Below, in pieces: positions 42,591 through 50,063 of a stretch of 59,189 bases of DNA (position 1 is the first letter of the stretch; each line of letters starts with the position of its first letter). The position numbers and the translations under genes were made by a program. A model generated the notes under the pieces. That model saw only the letters and a program-made list of their open reading frames with translations, had not been told where the DNA came from and did not search any database. This stretch comes from UBA9676 sp035532275. Its GTDB lineage: Bacteria; Actinomycetota; Actinomycetes; Streptosporangiales; Streptosporangiaceae. The stretch spans positions 1 to 59,189 of the forward strand of contig DATKRG010000011.1 of assembly GCA_035532275.1 (NCBI GenBank). Reading direction: 5' to 3'.

Positions 42591-42637
42591 TGGTGGGCGC
42601 AACTGGGTTCGAACCAGTGACCCCTCGCTTGTAAGGC
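42591..42637 (-). tRNA. tRNA-Val(UAC) 3' half, probable attachment-site scar
   Basis: On the minus strand the sequence gives the anticodon loop CTTACAA, the 3' strand of the anticodon stem GCGAG, a variable loop, a perfect T arm (ACTGG-TTCGAAC-CCAGT), the acceptor strand TGCGCCC, a discriminator A and an encoded CCA at 42593-42591. The 5' half (acceptor, D arm, 5' anticodon stem) is absent; upstream sequence does not pair. Homology begins at the anticodon loop, as expected for the att core left by tyrosine-recombinase integration into a tRNA gene. Not a functional tRNA. Confidence 0.75.
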
Positions 42638-42641
42638 CCAG

Positions 42642-42896
42642 TCACAGTGTCCTGCATGGTCTGGTCCGGCCCGACCAAGTCGCCCACGTCGACCGGCGGC
42701 TTGCGCGGCTGTTGTTGGGATACGGACGGAGTCGCCGCAGGTCTGGCGACCCGTAAGGAAACGAAGCCGGTGGCCGGGGCTCATCGGCGAGCCGGCTGAC
42801 ACTTTCCCATAATGCGGCGACACCGACAGGATCGTCGCTGAGGAATCCCGCTGTCAGGTCTACCGCCCTGATCTCCCAGTTGACCTGGTAGCTCAC
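42642..42896 (-). pseudogene. RelE/ParE-type toxin, C-terminus lost
   Basis: Starts GTG in a GTGA overlap with the antitoxin. SYQVNWEIRAVDLTAGFLSD, DDPVGVAALWESVSRLADEP and FPYGSPDLRRL match the first 55 residues of RelE-family mRNA interferases. The remaining sequence is Arg/Ser-rich and out of character; the strands that normally carry RYRVLYEV and the catalytic C-terminus are missing. The frame ends five bases from the tRNA fragment, so the loss may be tied to the recombination that left that scar. Confidence 0.65.
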
Positions 42897-43129
42897 CGGG
42901 CAGGCAAACCCAGGCGGCGACGTGCTTGTTCGTGGGAGACATAACGTATCGTCCCGGCTTCCTGGCGGGCCAGGTAGTCGGCGCGGGCAGCATCGAAGTC
43001 CTCGTTGACCCGCTGCTCCTCTAGCGCCTGGCGCAGCTGCTGGTACTCCCCGATAGGTACGACGACCGCAACGACTTCGCTGCCATGGCGGATTACATCG
43101 TGAGTATCACCAGCGGGTAGCTCGCTCAT
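42893..43129 (-). CDS. Phd/YefM-type antitoxin, short at the N-terminus
   Basis: A 78-residue protein from the ATG at 43129. HDVIRHGSEVVAVVVPIGEY is the second strand-helix of the Phd/YefM fold, followed by a long helix (QQLRQALEEQRVNEDFDAAR) and the toxin-binding tail QEAGTIRYVSHEQARRRLG. The first 20-25 residues of the family, which form the DNA-binding strand and helix, are missing or replaced by SELPAGDT. It could still bind a toxin but perhaps not DNA. It precedes and overlaps the truncated RelE gene. Confidence 0.65.
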   Translation of the reverse strand: MSELPAGDTHDVIRHGSEVVAVVVPIGEYQQLRQALEEQRVNEDFDAARADYLARQEAGTIRYVSHEQARRRLGLPAR

Positions 43130-43348
43130 GAGGGCATGGCAACGACATGATGCGACAGCCCCTCGCCAGAACACGGACGTCCGTGAGCGTGTCGGGGCAC
43201 CCCTGGCCCAGACCCTGGACTCAACCGGCTCGGATAGTCAGGGTGCGGACGCCCACCCGCAGGCGCCGTTGCGCAGCCGCGCTGATCAGCAAATCACAGA
43301 GCTGACGGTAGTCACACCCCCGGCGGCGGTTCGGGGATGCGAGACAGA

Positions 43349-44116
43349 TCAGATGCTGGCGCCCCCGTCGAGCGAGACGATGCTGCCGGTCATGTACGCC
43401 GCCGCCGGGCTGAGCAGGAAGTCGACGACCGCGGCGACCTCGGGCAGTGCGCCGAACCGGCGCGCCGGGATGCGGGTGAGCAACTCTTCCCGTACTTTCT
43501 CGTCAGCGAGATAGGGGGAGGTCATCGGGGTCGGGAAGTATCCCGGGCACAGCGCCATGACGGCTATGCCCTCGGCGCTCAGCTCCAGGGCCATCGTTTT
43601 TGCCATGCTCGCCACGGCTGCTTTGCTGGCGTTGTAATCGGTGAACCCGGTCTCCGGCCGGAGCGCGTTTACCGAGGCGTTGAAGACAATGGTCCCGGGC
43701 CGGGAGAGCACGCGCAGGGCGGCCCGGGCCACGGTGAACGCCCCCAGCACGTTGACGTCCAGGACGCGGCGGAAATGCGCCGCGTCCAGATCACGCGCCA
43801 GGACACCCTGGCCGTCGATCCCGGCGTTGACGAAGACGCCGTCGAGCCCGCCGAGCCCCTGGGCGGCCTCGGCAACAGCGGCTTCCACGCGGGCTTCATC
43901 CGCCACATCGCAGACGGCCGCTCCGGCGAGCCCCCCGCACCGGGCGAGCACGGCCGCTACCTTGTCCGGCCGTGAGCCCAGCACCCAGACTCTGTCTTCC
44001 TTGTTAGCCAGGTGCGCGGCGCATGCCTCCCCGATGCCGCTGGTGCCACCCGAGATGAGTATCCGGCGCGGCTTGCTTCCGGGCGCCCGGTCCTGGACCT
44101 CGCTAGAGCTGATCAT
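43349..44116 (-). CDS. Short-chain dehydrogenase/reductase at the end of the histidine-related operon
   Basis: A 255-residue classical SDR from the ATG at 44116, preceded by CCGGAGGGAAGC. Motifs: ILISGGTSGIGEACAAHLA, VFVNAGIDGQG (NAG), Ser in VFNASVNALRP and Tyr/Lys in FTDYNASKAAVASMAK; C-terminus SIVSLDGGASI. Last gene of a twelve-gene minus-strand series, 85 bases behind the gutted hutF. Probably reduces or oxidises an intermediate of the pathway encoded upstream. Confidence 0.88.
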   Translation of the reverse strand: MISSSEVQDRAPGSKPRRILISGGTSGIGEACAAHLANKEDRVWVLGSRPDKVAAVLARCGGLAGAAVCDVADEARVEAAVAEAAQGLGGLDGVFVNAGIDGQGVLARDLDAAHFRRVLDVNVLGAFTVARAALRVLSRPGTIVFNASVNALRPETGFTDYNASKAAVASMAKTMALELSAEGIAVMALCPGYFPTPMTSPYLADEKVREELLTRIPARRFGALPEVAAVVDFLLSPAAAYMTGSIVSLDGGASI

Positions 44117-44201
44117 GCTTCCCTCCGGTTGCTCGGTCCCGGTGCCCGCCGGGCCAGCCGGGTCTCCCGGGCACCCCGCCGGGCCCGCTAGGCCAGCCGG
44201 G

Positions 44202-44581
44202 CTACCAGCCATCATTGGAGCACCGCCGCGATGGCGGCGCGCAGAGCGCCACTGACGTCACCAACGAGAAGGCGCACACGTCGGCCACCACCAGCCGCCC
44301 GCCGGCCACGACATGGCTCACATCCGAGGCGCCGGCGGCGTAGACCGCAGCTTCAAGCAGGCAGTCGTCGCTCGCGTCGGCCAGCCGGTGCGATCCGAGT
44401 GAGATGGTCACCAGATCCGCCCTGGCACCAGCCGCGATACGGTCGTCGGCGGATTCGCCCAGGGCGGCGTGCCCGCCGACCGCGGCCGCCACGAGCAGGT
44501 CGGCGACCGCCCAGTTGCCGCATGCGAGTGGGCGTTGGCGAACCCGGGGAGAGTCAGCCCGCAGAAATAGTGTTCGGTCAC
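44202..44581 (-). pseudogene. hutF: Formimidoylglutamate deiminase-like (hutF) remnant with the middle deleted
   Basis: From the GTG at 44581 the minus strand reads VTEHYFCGLTLPGFANAHSH, the amidohydrolase N-terminus with the HxH metal motif used by HutF. Within three codons the frame changes to NWAVADLLVAAAVGGHAALG and then IAAGARADLVTISLGSHRLA, LEAVYAAGASDVSHVVAGGR-like sequence (actual LLEAAVYAAGASD), which is the C-terminal end of HutF. About 330 residues with the active site are missing and the frame is shifted. The family assignment rests on the C-terminal pattern and on the nearby histidine ammonia-lyase; another amidohydrolase is possible. The operon therefore lacks its own deiminase. 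Confidence 0.65.
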
Positions 44582-44600
44582 GGCAGGCCCGATTCCCCGG

Positions 44601-45824
44601 TCACTGGCGCCGCGGCGGATCGGTAGCGTCGGTCATCAGCCTGCTGCCACGCTCGCGCAGTTCGGCCACGGTGGAGACGCCGAGCAGCTGCATCGTGCGG
44701 CGGAGCTGGGTGATGAGAATGTCAATGACCCGTTCGACCCCCGCCTGGCCCGCGGCGGCGAGCCCGTAGAGGTAGGGACGGCCGACCATGACCAGATCGG
44801 CCCCCAGCGCCAGAGCGACCGCGGCATCTGAACCGTGACGGACCCCCGAGTCCACGATGATCGCGGGCCGGTCGCCGAGCGCCTCGCGCACGGGGCGGAC
44901 CAGTTCGACGGTGGGCAGGCAGCGGTCGAGCTGGCGGCCGCCATGGTTGGACAGATGTATCCCGTCCGCGCCGATGTCGACGGCGCGCCGGGCGTCTTCG
45001 GCCCCGACCGGCCCCTTCACCAGCAGCGCGCCTGGCCAGCGGGCTCTGATGGCGGCGAGATCCGCCCAGGAGACCGATGGGTCGAACACGGCGGTGATGT
45101 CGGCGATCGTGGATCCGGAGCCGCCCGCGGCCAGGTTGGCGAAGCGGAGCGCGGGGCTGGTGATCATCGCCCGCCAGTAGCCGGGGTGCGCTGCGATATC
45201 AAGCACTGTGCTGGCCGAGAGCTGGGGCGGGATGGTCAGGCCGTTGCGCACGTCACGGACCCGGTGGCCGGCCACGGCGGTATCGACGGATACCTCCAGC
45301 ACCTGGTAACCGGCTTCGGCAGCGCGGTCCACCATCCGCCAGGTGAGATCACGGTCCCGCAGCACGTACAGCTGGAACCAGCGCTGGGTGTGCCCGGTCG
45401 CGGCAAGGTCCTCGATCGAGGTGGTGCCGACGGTGGAGAGCACGTAAGGGACCTGGCGCGTGCGCGCGGCGCGCGCAACGGCGATTTCGCCATCGGGGTG
45501 GATCATCCTGGTGTACCCGGTCGGGGCCAGGCCAACCGGGGCGGGCAGACCGGTGCCGAGCACCCGCGTCTGGAGGCCGGGATAGGACACGTCGGCCAGC
45601 ACTTGCGGCGTGAACCGCCAGCGGGTGAATGCGGCCCGGTTCTCGGCCAGGGTGATCTCCTCGTCGGCCCCGCCCTCCACGTAGTCGAACACGGCGCGCG
45701 GGAGCCGCTGGCGGGCCGCGCCCCGCAGCGCCCCGATGTCATGCGCGCGGGCAAGGACACGGCGGGTCCGGTCCCGTTCAGGTACCCGGAGCCGGACCAG
45801 GCCGAGGATTTCCCGTGGTGTCAT
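44601..45824 (-). CDS. FMN-dependent alpha-hydroxyacid oxidase/dehydrogenase (LldD-like)
   Basis: A 407-residue TIM-barrel flavoprotein. LPRAVFDYVEGGADEEITLA opens the domain; VGLAPTGYTRMIHPDGE, QLYVLRDRDLTWRMV (Tyr of the active site), KGPVGAEDARRAVDIGADGI and SNHGGRQLDRCLPTVE, with catalytic His and the Arg, then DSGVRHGSDAAVALALGAD for FMN phosphate. It oxidises L-2-hydroxyacids to oxoacids. In this operon the product oxoacid could feed the HisC-like aminotransferase, for example imidazolelactate to imidazolepyruvate; lactate or mandelate are alternatives. ATGA overlap with the gene upstream. Confidence 0.9.
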   Translation of the reverse strand: MTPREILGLVRLRVPERDRTRRVLARAHDIGALRGAARQRLPRAVFDYVEGGADEEITLAENRAAFTRWRFTPQVLADVSYPGLQTRVLGTGLPAPVGLAPTGYTRMIHPDGEIAVARAARTRQVPYVLSTVGTTSIEDLAATGHTQRWFQLYVLRDRDLTWRMVDRAAEAGYQVLEVSVDTAVAGHRVRDVRNGLTIPPQLSASTVLDIAAHPGYWRAMITSPALRFANLAAGGSGSTIADITAVFDPSVSWADLAAIRARWPGALLVKGPVGAEDARRAVDIGADGIHLSNHGGRQLDRCLPTVELVRPVREALGDRPAIIVDSGVRHGSDAAVALALGADLVMVGRPYLYGLAAAGQAGVERVIDILITQLRRTMQLLGVSTVAELRERGSRLMTDATDPPRRQ

Positions 45825-47101
45825 GGGGCGATCCGGTCGAGGAATTCGGTGACCACATCACGGCCCGACGAGGGCTCACTTCCCGCCATCACCGCACGGG
45901 ACAGCCCCAGGAACCGCGCCGGCCCGGGGCGCTCCGGCGCGATCAGGCTGGTGACGAGCATCGGGCATGCGAACAGGGCCGCGCGCACGATCGCGCGCCA
46001 GTTGACCGGCAGCCGTCCGCGGGCAGCCAGCGCTGCCAGCAGCGGCTGCCAGACCAGGCCGGCGATGCTGTCCAGGATGTCCTCGCGCAGCGGGGACAGG
46101 GCGTCGCCGTCTTCGACCGACACCTCCGCGTCGCTGACAGTCACCTGGATCTGCGAACGGGCGACGTCGGCGGGGTGGTAGAGCCAGAACGGGTGGGCGA
46201 GCGAGTTGTGAAAGGTCGCCTTGACCGGTGCGAGCAGGGCGGGGATGTCGGTGCCCGCGAAGGCCAGGTCGAACAGGCGCAGCTGGCTCGCTCCCGGGCC
46301 AGCGTCCATCACCCAGATGTTGCCCTGGTGATCGTCGCCGTGAGCGGTCACGACATCGAGCGTGGACAGCTGCCGGGGCCTCAGCAGCGCGGCGGCCTGG
46401 GCGGCGAGTTCGGCGAGGGTGGAGCGGTATTCGACCCCGTTCACCCGCCAGCGTCTCCTGGACAGGCCGGCCCAGTCTGGGTGCCCGGCATACCAGGTGA
46501 GGTACCTTCCGCCGGGGAAGGCACCGGCCGGGTCCGCCAGGCGATGGTAGAAGAGCTGGTGAATTGCCGCGCCAGCGGACGAGGGAGTGGGTGACCGCAA
46601 TGTCGCGACCATCACCTGGCCGGTGATGGTGTCGAGAGCACGGCGGGCGGCAAGAAGCTGACCCGGCAGCCGCGCGTCAGCGCCGGCCGCCCGTTCGAGT
46701 TCCACGCAGATGTCGGCCAGCCGCGGCTCGGTGCGCAGCTCGTACAGGGCTATCTGCCGGCCTGGCACGGTCGATACCGCTATCGGCAGCTCAACAGGCA
46801 GGCCGGCGGTGGCCAGCAGTTCACCTCGGTAGTACTCGCTGACGTGGCCTGCCTCACCGTCCTCGGTGTGGAACTTGAAGAACCGGGCAGTGCCGTCGGC
46901 GAGCATGGCCCGGCCGCTGACGGAATTGAGGCTGTATTCGTCGAGCGTGAAGATGACCGAGGTGACCGGCAGGCCGAAGGTTTCCCCGACCAGCCGTGCG
47001 GTCAGTGCCCGGGCGCCCGCGTGGTTCCCGGTGAGCACTAGCGAGCGGATCTCAGCGGAGGCGCCGCCGAGATCCGATGGAGCCCGGGCCTGCTTGCTCA
47101 C
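45821..47101 (-). CDS. APH-like phosphotransferase family protein
   Basis: About 426 residues from a GTG that overlaps the stop of the ammonia-lyase gene (GTGA). The Brenner-type catalytic motif is TAHGDDHQGNIWVMD (His, Asp, Asn), with the metal-binding Asp in LRLFDLAFAG. The N-lobe contains ILGG-like substitute FTLDEYSLNSVSGRAMLADG and FFKFHTEDGE with a probable ATP-binding Lys. Such kinases phosphorylate small molecules with hydroxyl groups (aminoglycosides, choline, homoserine). Tight coupling to histidine ammonia-lyase suggests it acts on a pathway metabolite, but the substrate is unknown. Confidence 0.75.
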   Translation of the reverse strand: MSKQARAPSDLGGASAEIRSLVLTGNHAGARALTARLVGETFGLPVTSVIFTLDEYSLNSVSGRAMLADGTARFFKFHTEDGEAGHVSEYYRGELLATAGLPVELPIAVSTVPGRQIALYELRTEPRLADICVELERAAGADARLPGQLLAARRALDTITGQVMVATLRSPTPSSAGAAIHQLFYHRLADPAGAFPGGRYLTWYAGHPDWAGLSRRRWRVNGVEYRSTLAELAAQAAALLRPRQLSTLDVVTAHGDDHQGNIWVMDAGPGASQLRLFDLAFAGTDIPALLAPVKATFHNSLAHPFWLYHPADVARSQIQVTVSDAEVSVEDGDALSPLREDILDSIAGLVWQPLLAALAARGRLPVNWRAIVRAALFACPMLVTSLIAPERPGPARFLGLSRAVMAGSEPSSGRDVVTEFLDRIAP

Positions 47102-48660
47102 CGGAGCGGCCCGATGACAGCGGCGGCGGCCGCGGCGATGTCGCCGCGGCGGATGAGGTCGGCGGCCGTGGCGAGTTCGGGGGCGAGGAACCTGTCCGGC
47201 CCGCATCCTGGTACCGACTCGCGGAGCGCGCGCACTACTGCGGCCGTGCCTGGTGCTGGCCGGAGCGGGGACCGCAACTCGACCGCGCGGGTGGCCGTGA
47301 CCAGTTCAACGGCGAGGATGCGGGCGAGGTTGGCGAGCACGGCCCGCAGTTTGCGCCCCGCGCCCCAGCCCATGGACACGTGGTCCTCCTGCATCGCCGA
47401 GCTCGGAATCGAATCGACGCTGGCGGGGACCGCCAGCCGCTTGTTCTCCGATACCAGCGCCGCCTGGGTGTACTGGGCGATCATGAGCCCTGAGTCCACG
47501 CCTGGATCGTCGGCGAGGAACGGGGGCAGCCCGTGAGAGCGGGCCGGGTCCAGCATACGGTCGGTACGGCGTTCGGACATCGAGCCAAGGTCGGCCGCGG
47601 CGATGGCGAGGAAGTCGAGGACGTAGGCGATGGGGGCGCCGTGGAAGTTGCCGTTCGACATGACCCGCCCATCGCCGAGCACCACCGGATTGTCGATGGC
47701 GGCCGCGAGTTCCCGCTCCGCAACCAGGCACGCATGATCCAGCGTGTCGCGCGCCGCGCCTGCGACCTGGGGTGCACACCGCAGGGAATAGGCGTCCTGG
47801 ACTCGCTGGTCTCCCTCGCGATGCGAAGCGACGATCGCGGAGCCTGCCAGCAACCGGAGGATGTTGTCCGCGCTCGCGGCCTGGCCGGGGTGCGGCCGCA
47901 GCGGCTGCTGCAGTTCGGGCAGGAACACCTGATCGGTGCCGAGCAGGGCCTCGACGCTCAGTGCCGCGGTGATGTCGGCGACGCGGCACAGGCTGGCGAA
48001 GTCGGCGCAGGCGAGGATGAGGGTGGCGAGCATGCCGTCGGTGCCGTTGACCAGCGCGAGGCCCTCCTTCGGCCCGAGGGTGACCGGGGTGATGCCCGCG
48101 GCGTCCAGCATCGGCCGGGCGGGCCGCGGCAGACCGTCGGACCCGAGCGCCTCACCCTCCCCCATCAGGACCAGCGCGCAGTGGGCCAGCGGAGCCAGAT
48201 CGCCACTGCATCCCAGCGAGCCGTACTCGCGGACCACGGGGACGATTCCCGCGTTCAGCAGCGCGGCCAGTGTCTGCGCCACCACTGGGCGGACACCGGT
48301 GTGGCCGGAGCAGAGAGTCTTCAGGCGCAGGAACATCATGCCCCGCACCACCTCGGGCTCAACCGGATCGCCCAGGCCCGCGGCGTGCGAACGGATCAGG
48401 CTCCGCTGCAGGTCGGCGCGCAGTGCGACATCGATGTGGCGGGTGGCAAGGGCACCGAAGCCAGTCGAGATCCCGTAAGCGGGCTTGGGTCCCGCGGCCA
48501 GGGTCTCGACCGTCTGCCGGGCATCCGCGATCGCGGTCAGCGCCGCCGGTGACAGAGCTACCTGGGCGCCGTGGCGTGCCACCGCGGCTACGTCAGCGGC
48601 CGTGGTGCCAGCCGGGCCGAGCACGACGGTGGGTGTTTCGCCTGCCGTTGCCGTGGTCAT
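47098..48660 (-). CDS. hutH: Histidine ammonia-lyase
   Basis: A 520-residue enzyme of the MIO family that converts histidine to urocanate and ammonia. Tyr62 in AYGISTGFGALA, RSLIRSHAAG with the His typical of histidine- or tyrosine-specific members, and SSAMQEDHVSMG with the Glu typical of histidine lyases support the substrate. The cofactor tripeptide is Cys151-Ser152-Gly153 (GSLGCSGDLAPLAHCA), not the usual Ala-Ser-Gly; cyclisation could still occur. Start at 48660 by homology. It lies between HisD-like dehydrogenase and the phosphotransferase in one operon, unlike standard hut loci with hutU and hutI, which are absent here. Confidence 0.9.
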   Translation of the reverse strand: MTTATAGETPTVVLGPAGTTAADVAAVARHGAQVALSPAALTAIADARQTVETLAAGPKPAYGISTGFGALATRHIDVALRADLQRSLIRSHAAGLGDPVEPEVVRGMMFLRLKTLCSGHTGVRPVVAQTLAALLNAGIVPVVREYGSLGCSGDLAPLAHCALVLMGEGEALGSDGLPRPARPMLDAAGITPVTLGPKEGLALVNGTDGMLATLILACADFASLCRVADITAALSVEALLGTDQVFLPELQQPLRPHPGQAASADNILRLLAGSAIVASHREGDQRVQDAYSLRCAPQVAGAARDTLDHACLVAERELAAAIDNPVVLGDGRVMSNGNFHGAPIAYVLDFLAIAAADLGSMSERRTDRMLDPARSHGLPPFLADDPGVDSGLMIAQYTQAALVSENKRLAVPASVDSIPSSAMQEDHVSMGWGAGRKLRAVLANLARILAVELVTATRAVELRSPLRPAPGTAAVVRALRESVPGCGPDRFLAPELATAADLIRRGDIAAAAAAVIGPLR

Positions 48661-48703
48661 GGCGCAGCCATGCCCCGAAGCGCACGAACCGGACACGGAC
48701 CGC

Positions 48704-50038
48704 TCATGGCTCCGTCCGGACGCGGACCGCGCGCTCGTGTGCCGGGAACCCTTCGTGGCCAGCGAAGGTGAAGATCGACTCACTCATGCGCCGCAGTGCC
48801 CGCTCGTCCGCGCGGGCGACCGCCGTGCGCTTGCGGAAAGTCTCCGCCGTGATCCCGCCGCTCACCTGGGCGAACCCGCTCGTCGGCAAGGAGGCCGGGC
48901 AGCCGATGATGAAGTTCGCGGCGGAGATGGTGGTCCACTGGCCGATAAGGATCTCGCCCGCGTTGTGCAGCCGGTCCAGCACCGCGTCCTCGTTCCGGAC
49001 CGCGATCTGCATGTGCTCAGGGGCGTATGCATTGGCGACGTCGGTCGCCTCGGCCAGGTCGCGGGCCAGGATGGCGCCGCCGTTGGTGCCCAGCGCGGCC
49101 GCCGCGTAGCCACGCCTGGGCTCGGGCAGTTCGGCGAGCTGCCTGGCAACCTCGGCCTGCGCACTGGCCAGCAGTGATTCGCTGTCGGTGACCAGCACGC
49201 TGGAGGAGTCGGGCCCGTGTTCCGCCTCGTTGAGCAGATCGGCGGCGAGCAGGCGAGGGTCAGCGCTGTCGTCCGCGATGATCAGGCTCTCGCTGGGACC
49301 GAGCAGCATGGTGGTCGCTGTCCCGTACCGCTGGACCTCTACCTGCGCGCACGCCACCGCCGGGCTGCCCGGGCCGACCACCTTGCGGACCTTGGGGATC
49401 GTCTCGGTGCCCAGCGCGAGCGCAGCGACGCCAGCCGGCCCGTTGGCGCGGAACACTTCCCGCAGGCCAAGCTCGGCGGCCACGGCCAGCACCGCTTTGT
49501 CGACCTCTCCGCCTGAGCCGGGCACCGGCGGTACCACGACGGCGATTTCCGGCACCCCGGCCACCACCGCCGGCGTGCCGAGCTGGACCAGCACCGAAGG
49601 GTAGGACGCCTTCCCGCTCGGCACGAACAGGCCCGCGCTGGCGATCGGGCTCACCTTCTCCCCGACCGTGAGCCCGGGCTCGCTCTCGAAGCTCCAGTCG
49701 CCGTGGGCGGTGAGCTGCTCGTTGAAGCTGCGCACATGAGCGATCGCGTCGCGGATGGCGGCGAGCAGATCCGGGCCGACCCAGTCCCGGGCAGCCGCGA
49801 ACTCCGCGTCGGTGACCCGCAACGCGTCCGGGGCGACGTCGCAGCCGTCGTAGGTCTTGAGCGCCCGGGCGACCGCGGCGTCGCCGTGCTGGCGCACGTC
49901 CTCGATCAGCTCGACGATGCTGGCGCGCAGCCCGGGGTCGAAGATTTTGTCCAGGCCGCGGGTGGTCGCGCGGGTGCGCTCCTGCCCGCTCATCTCGCTC
50001 CAGACCCCGATCACCCTGATGGGGGCGTTGGTCGCCAT
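48704..50038 (-). CDS. Histidinol dehydrogenase-family protein with altered active site
   Basis: A 444-residue HisD homologue (NAD, zinc). Conserved: VPSGKASYPSVLVQLGTPAV, GPGSPAVACAQVEV, NAYAPEHMQI with the Glu-His base pair (341-342) and the C-terminal EGFPAHERAV His. Aligned by eye to E. coli HisD, the zinc ligand Gln259 is Glu271 (NEAEHGP), the ligand Asp360 is Asn (SAANFIIG) and substrate-binding His367 is Ala (CPASLPT). These changes are typical of catabolic HisD paralogues such as sulfopropanediol dehydrogenases rather than of biosynthetic HisD. It probably oxidises an alcohol to an acid in two NAD steps on a different substrate. Ribosome site GAAGGCAGGGAG. Confidence 0.85.
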   Translation of the reverse strand: MATNAPIRVIGVWSEMSGQERTRATTRGLDKIFDPGLRASIVELIEDVRQHGDAAVARALKTYDGCDVAPDALRVTDAEFAAARDWVGPDLLAAIRDAIAHVRSFNEQLTAHGDWSFESEPGLTVGEKVSPIASAGLFVPSGKASYPSVLVQLGTPAVVAGVPEIAVVVPPVPGSGGEVDKAVLAVAAELGLREVFRANGPAGVAALALGTETIPKVRKVVGPGSPAVACAQVEVQRYGTATTMLLGPSESLIIADDSADPRLLAADLLNEAEHGPDSSSVLVTDSESLLASAQAEVARQLAELPEPRRGYAAAALGTNGGAILARDLAEATDVANAYAPEHMQIAVRNEDAVLDRLHNAGEILIGQWTTISAANFIIGCPASLPTSGFAQVSGGITAETFRKRTAVARADERALRRMSESIFTFAGHEGFPAHERAVRVRTEP

Positions 50039-50063
50039 ATGCCGCTCCCTGCCTTCCTCGGTT

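Noticed and set aside
42591..42637. Functional tRNA gene
   Set aside because: No D arm or 5' acceptor strand upstream; the 5' anticodon stem does not pair with the 3' strand.
42595..42640. Peptide-like GSNPVAPTR stretch on the minus strand
   Set aside because: It is the translation of the tRNA T arm and acceptor end, a well-known artefact, not part of a protein.
44835..46181. 448-residue plus-strand frame
   Set aside because: Antisense to the FMN oxidase and phosphotransferase, both of which have clear catalytic motifs.
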